From positions 62,001 to 126,000 of the forward strand of contig KV918887.1 in NCBI GenBank assembly GCA_002049455.2: a stretch of 64,000 nt of DNA, given 5' to 3'. Both the position numbers and the translations under genes were made by a program. Every line of letters starts with the position of its first letter. Position 1 is the stretch's first letter. Under the pieces are notes generated by a model. That model was not told the origin of the DNA. It made no database searches and worked only from the letters and a program-made list of their open reading frames with translations. Shown one piece after another: positions 19,745 through 30,580 of this stretch. The DNA is from Porphyra umbilicalis. Its lineage: Eukaryota > Rhodophyta > Bangiophyceae > Bangiales > Bangiaceae.

Positions 19745-22700
19745 TCATATAAATACGGTCTAAGTAAACCGACCGCCCATACCACACCTAGTCCCTCGAT
19801 CTCGGTGACAGTGGAGTTCTTCTCTGCCGGCAGTAGGCCCTTACTGAAGTAGCCTACTGGCAGGTACTTGCCATCGGGCTGCTGCTGTAGTAGGCAGAAC
19901 CCTAGCTGGTCGTAGCTAGCAATCACATGGATGATGTTCCTCCCCTCCTCGCGCGGTATCGCAAGAATGGGCGGGTGGCATAGCTGTTGTCGTAGTTTGT
20001 CGAACGCGGCCTGTTCCTCCGGGGTAGGAGGACTCAACCGCTTCGAAAGCTTTACGCTGTTCAAGTCGTTCCGCGGCTTCGCTGTCTTAGCGAAGTCTAC
20101 CGTGAACCGACGGTAGACATTGCACATACCCAAGAATCTCCTTAGTTGGGTTTGGGTCTTGAGGAAGATGGCCTTCTTGATGGCCTTGGGGTTCTTCTCG
20201 TTCACACTCAAGCGTCCTGGCCGCACTACATGGCCAAGGTACTCCACCTCGTTACTAAAGAGATGGTACTTCTGTGCCTTGAGGGTGACCCCATGCTTCC
20301 CGAGTAGGGTGAGCCTCGTGTCCAAGTGGGGCAGGTGGAACTCGGCATCGGCGGAGAAGATGATGAGGTCGTCTCAGTAGACGATCACATTCTGCCATTT
20401 GACTCCGGATAGGATCATGTCAATTGCCCGCTGGAAAGTGGCAGGGGCATGGCACAGGCCAAACGGAAAACGGGTTCACTGGTACGTCCCACAGTGGCAA
20501 TTGAATGCCGACTTAGGCTTATCCTCCTCGGCTAGTGGGATCTGCCATGGAGCCCGGCTCCAACTCGATCCGGTGCTCCGTGGCCCTGATGGAGCCCAAG
20601 TGCCCACTCCAGAGGGTCCGGTGCTTCTCCAGTAGGGCGAGCACTTGAGGCCGCAACCCCTCGGGCACGTTCAAAGTATGAACATGGGGCTCCTCCGCGG
20701 GATCTGTCGCGTCGGGCGCGGTGGCCGGTCTGGGACTGAGTGCAGCCCATTCCTCTCGGGATATGGCGGCTACCGTACCGAAGTAGGCCGAAATATTTCC
20801 TAGGACCATGCCCTTGGGGAGTCGCTTACTCAAATTCCCCGTATGGGTTATCTCCACCCACCACGTCTGGTTGGCGGTGCAGTCCATTGTGCCAGTTGGC
20901 ACATGTACGCGGTGGCGCTCATACACATGATGGCGCTGGGGGATGACCCCATTTCCTGGGAATAACGTCTGTACTGGGACATACCCCAGGGACCGCTTGG
21001 GTAGGACCACCTCGTGCGCCAGGCGCACCTTGGCGTCCGCCTCACTATCGGCATCAGCCTCGCTGGGGTGGTCCGCCCCGGCATACGACACAGTCTTACC
21101 CCGACGAAGGATGGGGACCTTACATCCATTTAGTAACTGGATGTACCCCTTGGGCCCGCAAATATTGGGGACATGGACGTCAGTGTAGTCTGTCCCTAGA
21201 AGTAGGGGGACCGACATGCCGCGCCCTTCACCACACGTGACTGGGGTTGAGTAAGTGCCGATTCGCACCGTAAGAGTCACGGTGCCCGTGATGGGGAGGA
21301 GTCCCCCGTTCAAGTCAAATAACTGGGCGGTCGCCGCAACTAAGGGCGACACCTTCATCTGCGGGGGGAGTAGCGCATCTCATACTTGGGAGACACACGA
21401 CCCCGTGTCGACAATACCGCGGAGTGCTAACTCACGCCCCGCGTCCAACCAGACGCGACTGGCCACCTGATAGTTGGAACCCGTCAGGATGGCCACCACA
21501 TTCCGGCCGTCTACCATCTTCGGGAGGGGCGCGTCCCGAGGGCGGATCCCCTTGGGTCGGGATTGAATGGGTACTGGCATCACATCCACGCCCCGGGTTG
21601 GGTCCACCGGTCGCCGCGGGGAGGGCCCAACACCGGTGGTTACTCGTTTCCCTCCTCGGATTCAGAGTACATGGCGGGTCCGCTCTCGGGCTCGGTCTGC
21701 GGTTCCCCCTTCTCAAGCGGCGTCGACTCCTCGCCGCTTGAGCTGGAGTCCTCGTTGGGGATGGCAACGGCTATTTGTCGGCCCGTTCTCTGGGTATCGC
21801 GGGAGCCCGAGGTCGTCCCGAGAGGGGACCAGCGACTGGCTATTGCCAATCAGGCACGTAGGCGTGCGTCCACGTCGGTGCAGACCTCGGCCCAATGACC
21901 AACCTTGCCACACTGCCAGCAAGGGTACTCCCAAGCCCAGGGTCTCGGTCGGAAAGACTCCTCCCTCGGTCGGGATCGGTGGCGTGAGTTGTCGCCACCC
22001 CCGGGAGTCGAGCTGCCCGGGGCCTGGGGTCGGGCCACATCGTACCGGGCGCCCGGAGTTGGGGCGCCCACGGCCCCGACGGCCCGGACAAGGGCGTCCC
22101 GCGGTTGGTTACCCCGTGTCCCCCCGGTGATCAGGGGAAGGGCGGTCACACGAGCTTTCCGCCGGAGCCGGGCCTCCTCCGCGAGCACTTCTCGCTCCTT
22201 GGTCAGCTCCTTAAGCTGCTCAAGTCGTAGCCAGCGGTGTTCGTCGCTCTTAGTCTGTTTCGCTCGCGCACAGTGGCGCGCGCCGCGTGGTGGTCACCTT
22301 TCACAAAGCGCCCCTTGAGGGCGCCCTCCCCGTACATGAACCCGCACTTGGTGTTGAGGCGACGGAGGCGCTCGGCGAAGGACAACTCGTCTTCGTCTTC
22401 CCATTGGACCGCGACGTTAAGGGTCTCGACTAGAGAAGCCACTGAGTTCTCGTCGACGTCACGCCGGAGCATCCAGTTGATGAGCCCCAGGTAGGCAGTG
22501 ACCTCGCCGGGGTTACCCGCCCGAAGAGTTGGCAGAACCATCATCACCTCTGACTTAAGAGGTTCCTTCGTAAAGTCTTGCAGGGTGTAGAAGGCTTCGC
22601 CTTCGGAGATGTCGTTGTCGTCAAAGGTTTTGGCGAACTTGCGCAAGAACTGGAAGACCTTGGCCGGGGGGGAACCGTCTCACTCGTTGTGTACCCCGAA

Positions 22701-24593
22701 GGATTGAGCCACGTCCTTCTTGCGCCGGCCCAAAGTACGGCCCTGGCGCCGAGCGTAGACAACCGACTTGTTGTTTAGCGCGTAGGTCTCACAATCGAAC
22801 ATCATCCGGTAGTACGGGTTGTTCACCGCAATATTGGGCGGCACCACCCGAGTTGGGGGTGTCGGGATGGCTTGAGTCGGCCACCCCACCGCCTCCGGAC
22901 CGGTCGCGGAGGAGAGTTGCGTCGGGAACCCCGGTTCAAAACCCCGGGGTAACTCTCGCGCCGCTCCCCAGCCTTGCTCACCCCCTGCCGAGTCGGGAGT
23001 AGGTTGGGCCCTCGGGTCAATACCCCGAGTGCCCTCCCTCACCGTCGACGGCGTGGGGGCGGCGCGGAACGTTCCAAGTAGGGCCGCAACGGCTGACTAG
23101 TCCCCCGAGCTGGAGACGTCAGTGGTCGACGACGACGACGAGTTGTCGCGTCGGCGCCGACGGGAAGGGCGTCGGGCTCGGCCCCGGCGCTCAGCGGGCC
23201 TGAGCGTAGAGCCTCTCAGCATCGTAACTAGCGATCGGGTAACTTCAGACCGAACGACCTCAACCCGGCGTCTCGAGGACATCTCCCACCGGGCCCGAGG
23301 GCCGGGGGACCGATACCGTGGGTTCCGGCGCTGTGCTCAAGCACCGGGGCACCATTGGCACTCCATGAACCTGGGGGGGCACGACTAGAGCTCCCACCTC
23401 CAGGTTCCCGTGCCGGTGGTGGCACAGACCCACCGCCCCACGTGGTAACGTCGGGCAGCTGTCCCACGCCGAAAAGAGGGCCAGCACCAGACAGGGCCGC
23501 CTCGGGGTGAGTACAACCCGAGGGGGCGCCTGCCTGGGGGCGAGTCCCAGTCGGATCGAGGCCCGGGGGCAAGGGCTGGAACAAAGTCCGCTGCCCGCGG
23601 GCACCCACATCCATGGTGCCTGCCCTGGTGTGGCGATCGTCAACCGACGATCCGCCTCTGGGGGGGGAGGACCCATCCCCCCCGACACCAGGCACCTCGA
23701 CATCAGGGGGGTATCCATTCTTTTCCCCATTGGCCATCGACCCGGCCTGACTCAGCCAGACCTGGCGTTGCGGGGCGCTGCCCGCAGCGCTAGGCACCGA
23801 GGGGAGGAAGACCAACTAGGTTCCCCCCGAGGCGGGTTGGCGCACTGCCACCACCCCGAGGAAGTTTGAGTTGCCTTCCTCCCGTGTTGCTCCACCAAAT
23901 GTGACAGCACGCTCAGCCCACCCCACCCAGTTGAGGGGAGGGCGAGCCAGACCGTGTCGCCGGGTAGTCCTGTCGGGGAATACCCGCCCCGTGAGGAAAC
24001 CCCGAAGAGCACACAGGCACGGCGTCGACCGGGGGGAGCCGCCCCGCGCGACAAACACGAGTTGTGTGACCGGAATTTTACCTGCCCGCGTCGAAGGCCT
24101 CGCGGCAACAATCACGCCTCGCCCTTTTATCCCATCCGTTCCCCTCAGACCCTCCGAAAACCCCCTCTCAAACACCCTCAAAGGACCCTCGGAAAACCCT
24201 CTTCAGACACCCTCAAAGGACCCTCGGAAGACCCTCCCCTCAGGGCCCAGGGGGCCAGTCTCAGCGGAGGACGGCCGAAGCTTCGAATACCGCCTCGAGT
24301 ATAGGCGGGGGAAGGGTGCTACGTGATACCCTTGCGGCGCCCCGAGGACCGGGGCGCGGAGAAATATAGGTTCATAATCCAAGTCGGGTTTACACAAAAT
24401 TAGGCCCTGAACTAGGGGCCCGCCCGGGGGGTTACTAGTCCCAGGGAAGTCTTGGGATCGCGGATATGGTTGGTGAGCCACGGGATGATCACAAGCGGTT
24501 CGCCAACGGAAAGATTTGAAATATGTGGTAGTGGGACATATTTCTGGGGAATCAGGTTCCCCGAGTGTCGGGGCCATGTGTCGGGCCGTCACA
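19745..24593 (-). mobile_element. Old Ty3-type LTR retrotransposon, broken
   Basis: Minus-strand fossil of the Ty3 (gypsy) group with parts in the order LTR, gag, protease, reverse transcriptase, RNase H. The capsid-like gag part lies at about 22200-23800, a zinc knuckle (CWQCGKVGHWAEVC) at about 21910-21955, the protease (DTGS motif) at about 21400, the RT at about 19950-20560 and an RNase H part left of it. Integrase and the second LTR are not found, so it is incomplete at its left end, and it carries roughly four or more further breaks. It is an old copy. Its right end is an inferred 694-bp LTR. Confidence 0.8.
23900..24593 (-). repeat. Inferred 5' LTR of the Ty3-type element
   Basis: Bounded by TGTGAC at 23900 and GTCACA ending at 24593, perfect inverted termini. 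Just inside the element, read on the minus strand, comes TTTGGTGGAGCAAC, a plausible primer-binding site. The LTR contains short tandem units (ACCCTCAAAGGACCCTCGGA) near 24167-24240. As the partner LTR is missing, the assignment rests on the termini and the neighbouring gag part. Confidence 0.6.
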
Positions 24594-24999
24594 GTGGCGG
24601 CACGTGCGGCGCGTCGGCGGCGGCGGGGTTCGGCGGCGGCGGGTCGCGGCGGCGGCAAGGGCGGCGCGTTGGCCGGGGGTGGCGGGGGGGGGTGCGCGTG
24701 TTGCGCCGGCGGCGGCGAGCCGGTCGCCGCCGCGCCGGTCGCCGCCACGCCACGCGGACGGCGTCACTGCGGCGCGGCCGCGCGCGGCGTGCTGCCGCCG
24801 CTGCCGCTGCCGCCGCCGCTGCCGTGGCGTGACAAACACGGCGGCGGCGGCACGCGTGGCGTAGCGGCGCGCGCGGCGTGTCGGTGGCGGCGGAGTGCGG
24901 CGGCGGTGGGGCGCGGCAGCGGCAAGGATGGCGCGTTGGTCGGGGGTAGGGGGGGGGGTGCGCGTGTTGCAAGCATTGACTGTTGGAGTGGTGTGTGTC
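24594..24999. repeat. GGC-rich degenerate tandem duplication
   Basis: About 100 bp of GCGGCG-rich sequence ending in a G run plus TGCGCGTGTTGC occurs twice, near 24600-24712 and 24868-24972. No gene is recognised; long open frames here are Ala/Arg low complexity. Confidence 0.6.
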
Positions 25000-25153
25000 A
25001 CTGTTGGTTGCGACTTCGGCAGTGGGGCCAGTCAAATGCAGATTGACATTTTTTTTGGGAAAACAAGAACCTCGCGGCGTTGTAGGCGTCCATGTTGGCC
25101 AGCTGCCTATGGAGCGGCACCAGGAGGTCCTTGCTTTGATTCCACCGCAAATT

Positions 25154-26479
25154 TCAGAGCATCGCGCACAGCTCAAAGAAAGACGCAAACAGCTCAGACC
25201 CGTACGACCACCGACCTAAAGACACCAGGGAGCGGTTCTTTACGTCCCAAATGCCCCACTCATTGCGAATGCGGCTTTTGCGGATGTTCGGGTTCCACTC
25301 CCCCTGGTCCACGTCTGCCTCCTCAGCGTTCCTTCCAAAAGGGCAGACCAGCACACGACTTGGGCCAATGAACCCCGTGTCGCCGATGGCGTGCTGATCG
25401 CCGTCAAAGTAGGACGCAGGAGATAGATGTGGCCCTGTTCGGGTGAACAGCCGCCGGTCGTGGCAGGCGCCGAGGGAGGACGCGTCAACACGCACAATCA
25501 AGCGATACACATCCACCCACACCAGCACAGAAAAACAATGACAGTAATGGTGGCCATCATAGGCTCGGAGTTGCTCCTGGGTGTCCGTCGGGCGCCACCG
25601 ACGAACCTTCGTACCATCTACGAAGATGATCCCCGAGGGGACCCCATTGACGAGGCCCTCCATCTCCCACCTCTCCGCCGCACTCGGCCACACGATGGGG
25701 CACGCCAGCATAAACGTGTCATGGAGGGCGAGAATGCAATGGGAAAAATAGTTGCTGACCATCGCGGGAGACACGCCAATATTGAAGGCAACGGTCCGGA
25801 TTGGTAGCGCCCCCTCGTCTCTCCCACGCAAAAGAACAAGAGTCAAAAAAATCAACTCAATAGCCGAGCATACCCGACGGCGCGGGCGTTGCAACTCGTT
25901 CATCTCAACAGAGCGGTGCATCCGCGGGTCCATGGCCCGCTCCACGCGCTCGCGAGCAAGCTCCGCGATCGCATCGAGCTCCACTGGGGAGACCCCGCAC
26001 ATCGACTTGAACAGCGTCCGATCATGGTGCCCATGACTTGTGGCATAATATTGGCAACTCCAAACTTGAGTTTGGGGCCGACGCGTACCGAGGAGCGCAA
26101 CTCCCCGACCACGGCCAGCACCAGCGACGGGAGGGGCCGCAGTGACGAAGGATGGGGACACGGACCGGGAAAAGTGGTGAATGGTGGTGAGGGCGGTGCG
26201 CGCAGTGCGCTGCGTCTCTAGGAAGGAGTGTATCAACATGAAGCGCTGTGTGACGTCGTGGACGGGGGGGCCGAGCGGACCAGCGTGGGCACCGTTGAAA
26301 TCCATGTTGCCAGACAATGGAAGGGGATGTGCCTGACCAGAGACGTGGTGGACCGCGCCGGCTCGGATACCGCGGCGGCAAGGGACCAGCCGGATCTCCA
26401 CAACCCTCTGGGAAGAAGTGAGACCTGTTACCACCTGCACATTTCTGGTATAAGTTGCACGATCTGCACCGACGTGCAC
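25154..26479 (-). CDS. PIF/Harbinger-type transposase (DDE superfamily)
   Basis: DNA-transposon transposase of the DDE_Tnp_4 (PIF/Harbinger) type, which cuts and joins DNA at TTA/TAA targets. The 441-codon frame has a helical N-terminal part (SPVELDAIAELARERVERAM), an HTH-like stretch (IRTVAFNIGVSPAMVSNYF), then FVDGTKVRRWRP (first Asp), ACHDRRLF (second Asp), GDTGFIG (third conserved Asp) and RNEWGIWDVKNRS (catalytic Glu). All expected acidic residues are present. The first Met is at 26479, but MDFNG at 26305 is an equally good start. The same frame stays open for about 50 codons after the TGA at 25154, with plausible coding content (VPLHRQLANMDAYNAARF), so the C-terminus may have been cut by one stop codon. 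The Myb-like partner protein of this family was not found, nor were TIRs. A young LTR element lies 130 bp upstream and may have split the transposon. Confidence 0.85.
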   Translation of the reverse strand: MHVGADRATYTRNVQVVTGLTSSQRVVEIRLVPCRRGIRAGAVHHVSGQAHPLPLSGNMDFNGAHAGPLGPPVHDVTQRFMLIHSFLETQRTARTALTTIHHFSRSVSPSFVTAAPPVAGAGRGRGVALLGTRRPQTQVWSCQYYATSHGHHDRTLFKSMCGVSPVELDAIAELARERVERAMDPRMHRSVEMNELQRPRRRVCSAIELIFLTLVLLRGRDEGALPIRTVAFNIGVSPAMVSNYFSHCILALHDTFMLACPIVWPSAAERWEMEGLVNGVPSGIIFVDGTKVRRWRPTDTQEQLRAYDGHHYCHCFSVLVWVDVYRLIVRVDASSLGACHDRRLFTRTGPHLSPASYFDGDQHAIGDTGFIGPSRVLVCPFGRNAEEADVDQGEWNPNIRKSRIRNEWGIWDVKNRSLVSLGRWSYGSELFASFFELCAML

Positions 26480-26602
26480 TGGAGATCATGTATTGTTGTT
26501 GCGATACGTCACAGATAATAGTGTACTTCTGAGACGTGTCTTCTGCCGCTATTGCGACCTAAGTTAACAGCTCGATGATCTTTTCCGCTTAAATGGCCTT
26601 TC

Positions 26603-26607
26603 AAGAT
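26603..26607. repeat. Target-site duplication AAGAT (left)
   Basis: The five bases directly before the left LTR are repeated directly after the right LTR at 34221-34225. Confidence 0.9.
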
Positions 26608-27080
26608 TGTAGTACAATGAATCGCAATCACCTCGGAGAGGAGGGAAGTACCGGCCGTCCTAGCCGCTCGTGCGTCACCCGCTATGGGACTCGAGGTCCA
26701 GGAAGTCAGGCCGACCGAAACGCCAAGACAAACAGGCACGGTTTACTTGCCGGCGACGACGGTGCCTCCCACCGTCGTCGCCCTTCGTCCTTAAAGGGCG
26801 GAAACCGCTGCACGGGGACCGGGGCCACTAGTTGGCCCGGTCCCGCGCTGCCAAATACCTACGATGCAGATAATTCCCTCCAATGCATGACACCACCCAA
26901 TCTGGATTGACAAGCCCCGCTGTCAGCACCGGACAATCGGACGAGCTCACCCAGACACGTGCGCCGCAGGCGCTCACACGCCGCAGTGGCACGCAACAAA
27001 GGCGACACACCACCGGCCACCCGGCTTCCGAGCACCAGCGCCCACAGCCACGAGTACAACGCCTCTGGCGTAGTACTACA
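26608..27080 (-). repeat. LTR (left, 3' in element orientation)
   Basis: 473 bp, starting TGTAGTAC and ending GTAGTACTACA, with inverted termini. It contains the ~70-nt palindrome at 26739-26807. No difference from the right LTR was seen. Confidence 0.95.
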
Positions 27081-27164
27081 TCCCCCCCATCTGAGACTGC
27101 GGCGTCCGCGCCGCACGACGGAGGCCGCCCACAGCGCATTGAGGCGCGCAACAGAAGCTCCGGA

Positions 27165-30030
27165 ATCCCACCGAGGACAGTGCGGCCCCCGACTTCCCCC
27201 TACGCCAGGGGGGAAGCGCGCCTCGCGCAGCCCGCGCCGCCGTCGTCGCAGCGCGAATCGGACGACGGGAAGACCTCCCCCCGTCGGCGTCACCGCGCCA
27301 GCCGACGACGACGGGGGCAGACGAAGACGCGCGTCGCGCGCCGGCGGCAAGACGGCCGCCGATTGGGCCGCGCTTGATCCGGAGGCGCCGCCGCAGAGGA
27401 CCGAAAATCTTGCAACGGCGCCGCCGTGCCCCAGAGCCGCGCCGGCGGAAGCACCCCGTCGTTGCCGCCGCCGCCGCCGCCCGCCAGGGGCGGCGCGCCC
27501 CCACGCCGAGGGCGTTGCGGCCCCCGACTTCCCCCTACGCCAGGGGGGAAGCGCGCCTCGCGGAGCCCGCGCCGCCGTCGTCGCAGCGCGAATCGGACGA
27601 CGGGAAGACCTCCCCCCGTCGGCGTCACCGCGCCCGCCGACGACGACGGGGGCAGACGAAGACGCGCGTCGCGCGCCGGCGGCAAGACGGCCGCCGATTG
27701 GTCCGCGCTTGATCCGGCGGCGCCGCCGCAGAGGACCGAAAATCTTGCAACGGCGCCGCCGTGCCCCAGCGTCGCGCCGGCGGAAGCACCCCGTCGTTGC
27801 CGCCGCCGCCGCCACCCGCCAGGGGCGGCGTGCCCCGACGCCGAGGGCGTTGCGGCCCCCGACTTCCCCCTACGCCAGGGGGGAAGCGCGCCTCGCGGAG
27901 CCCGCGCCGCCGTCATCGCAGCGCGAATCGGACGACGGGAAGACCTCCCCCCGTCGGCGTCACCGCGCCCGCCGACGACGACGGGGGCAGACGAAGACGC
28001 GCGTCGCGCGCCGGCGGCAAGACGGCCGCCGATTGGTCCGCGCTTGATCCGGCGGCGCCGCCGCAGAGGACCGAAAATCTTGCAACGGCGCCGCCGTGCC
28101 CCAGAGCCGCGCCGGCGGAAGCACCCCGTCGTTGCCGCCGCCGCCGCCGCCCGCCAGGGGCGGCGCGCCCCCACGCCGAGGGCGTTGCGGCCCCCGACTT
28201 CCCCCTACGCCAGGGGGGAAGGGCGCCTCGCGGAGCCCGCGCCGCCGTCGTCGCAGCGCGAATCGGACGACGGGAAGACCTCCCGCCGTCGGCGTCACCG
28301 CGCCCGCCGACGACGACGGGGGCAGACGAAGACGCGCGTCGCGCGCCGGCGGCAAGACGGCCGCCGATTGGTCCGCGCTTGATCCGGCGGCGCCGCCGCA
28401 GAGGACCGAAAATCTTGCAACGGCGCCGCCGTGCCCCAGAGCCGCGCCGGCGGAAGCACCCCGTCGTTGCCGCCGCCGCCGCCGCCCGCCAGGGGCGGCG
28501 CGCCCCCACGCCGAGGGCGTTGCGGCCCCCGACTTCCCCCTACGCCAGGGGGGAAGCGCGCCTCGCGGAGCCCGCGCCGCCGTCGTCGCAGCGCGAATCG
28601 GACGACGGGAAGACCTCCCCCCGTCGGCGTCACCGCGCCCGCCGACGACGACGGGGGCAGACGAAGACGCGCGTCGCGCGCCGGCGGCAAGACGGCCGCC
28701 GATTGGTCCGCGCTTGATCCGGCGGCGCCGCCGCAGAGGACCGAAAATCTTGCAACGGCGCCGCCGTGCCCCAGCGTCGCGCCGGCGGAAGCACCCCGTC
28801 GTTGCCGCCGCCGCCGCCACCCGCCAGGGGCGGCGTGCCCCGACGCCGAGGGCGTTGCGGCCCCCGACTTCCCCCTACGCCAGGGGGGAAGCGCGCCTCG
28901 CGGAGCCCGCGCCGCCGTCATCGCAGCGCGAATCGGACGACGGGAAGACCTCCCCCCGTCGGCGTCACCGCGCCCGCCGACGACGACGGGGGCAGACGAA
29001 GACGCGCGTCGCGCGCCGGCGGCAAGACGGCCGCCGATTGGTCCGCGCTTGATCCGGCGGCGCCGCCGCAGAGGACCGAAAATCTTGCAACGGCGCCGCC
29101 GTGCCCCAGAGCCGCGCCGGCGGAAGCACCCCGTCGTTGCCGCCGCCGCCGCCGCCCGCCAGGGGCGGCGCGCCCCCACGCCGAGGGCGTTGCGGCCCCC
29201 GACTTCCCCCTACGCCAGGGGGGAAGGGCGCCTCGCGGAGCCCGCGCCGCCGTCGTCGCAGCGCGAATCGGACGACGGGAAGACCTCCCGCCGTCGGCGT
29301 CACCGTGCCCGCCGACGACGACGGGGGCAGACGAAGACGCGCGTCGCGCGCCGGCGGCAAGACGGCCGCCGATTGGTCCGCGCTTGATCCGGCGGCGCCG
29401 CCGCAGAGGACCGAAAATCTTGCAACGGCGCCGCCGTGCCCCAGAGCCGCGCCGGCGGAAGCACCCCGTCGTTGCCGCCGCCGCCGCCGCCCGCCAGGGG
29501 CGGCGCGCCCCCACGCCGAGGGCGTTGCGGCCCCCGACTTCCCCCTACGCCAGGGGGGAAGCGCGCCTCGCGGAGCCCGCGCCGCCGTCGTCGCAGCGCG
29601 AATCGGACGACGGGAAGACCTCCCCCCGTCGGCGTCACCGCGCCCGCCGACGACGACGGGGGCAGACGAAGACGCGCGTCGCGCGCCGGCGGCAAGACGG
29701 CCGCCGATTGGTCCGCGCTTGATCCGGCGGCGCCGCCGCAGAGGACCGAAAATCTTGCAACGGCGCCGCCGTGCCCCAGCGTCGCGCCGGCGGAAGCACC
29801 CCGTCGTTGCCGCCGCCGCCGCCACCCGCCAGGGGCGGCGTGCCCCGACGCCGAGGGCGTTGCGGCCCCCGACTTCCCCCTACGCCAGGGGGGAAGCGCG
29901 CCTCGCGGAGCCCGCGCCGCCGTCATCGCAGCGCGAATCGGACGACGGGAAGACCTCCCCCCGTCGGCGTCACCGCGCCCGCCGACGACGACGTGGGGCT
30001 GACGAAGACGCGCTGCCTGCGCCGGCAGCG
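27165..30030. repeat. 335-bp satellite, ~8.5 copies, three-unit higher-order repeat
   Basis: Tandem units of exactly 335 bp (for example GCGGCCCCCGACTTCCCCCT at 27182, 27517 and onward). Three unit variants A, B and C alternate in fixed order A-B-C-A-B-C-A-B, with type-A starts near 27426, 28431 and 29436, giving a 1005-bp higher-order period. A to C differ at a few sites while copies of the same type are nearly identical. Because 335 is not a multiple of three and the unit is GC-rich, overlapping 318-codon open frames recur every 335 bp; these are by-products, not genes. Confidence 0.95.
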
Positions 30031-30327
30031 ATGGTGTCGCGTATGGCTTGAGCGCCCGGTCTTGCGCCGCCGGGACCCCGGGGCGCCCCTCTTGCGACCT
30101 CGTCGCCGTCGATTTGCGACGACCAGCCGAGCAACGCACGCCGCGCGCGACGCCGACTAGACGCATTCCCGCGATCGGGTCGGCTGCCCGTCACCAAGCA
30201 GCATTCGCCCCCTTTCAGTTCAGGCGCTCGCTCCAATGAACGCCCGCCCCGGCGGGGCTGTCCAGCACCGACCGCGTTAGCATCGCACCATGTTCAGGTC
30301 CATGTCAGGCAGAAGGTAGGCGGCGAC

Positions 30328-30580
30328 ATCGATGATCGACCATGGTTTCACCAAATCTGGCCGCGTCGACGCCGCCCCGACTCAGTCGCCGTTTTACGGC
30401 GCAGGGCGGACTGGTCGAGTGTGTCGACGACCGTCATGGGCGTCGCCCGCCAAGTCGATGATCGACCATGGTTCCACCAAATCTGGCCGCATCGACGCCG
30501 CCCCGACTCAGTCGCCGTTTCACGGCGCAGGGCGGACTGGTCGAGTGTGTCGACGACCGTCATGGGCGTCGCCCCCCGTC
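30328..30580. repeat. 126-bp tandem duplication
   Basis: Two nearly identical units of 126 bp beginning GATGATCGACCATGGTT at 30331 and 30457. The second runs into the 461-bp array. Confidence 0.9.

Noticed and set aside
20519-21358. Host aspartyl-protease gene
   Set aside because: It sits between gag-like and RT parts in Ty3 order on the same strand, so it belongs to the retroelement.
27426-30002. Series of 318-codon ORFs recurring every 335 bp
   Set aside because: They are overlapping frames of the 335-bp satellite; the period is not a multiple of three, so no unit keeps one frame.
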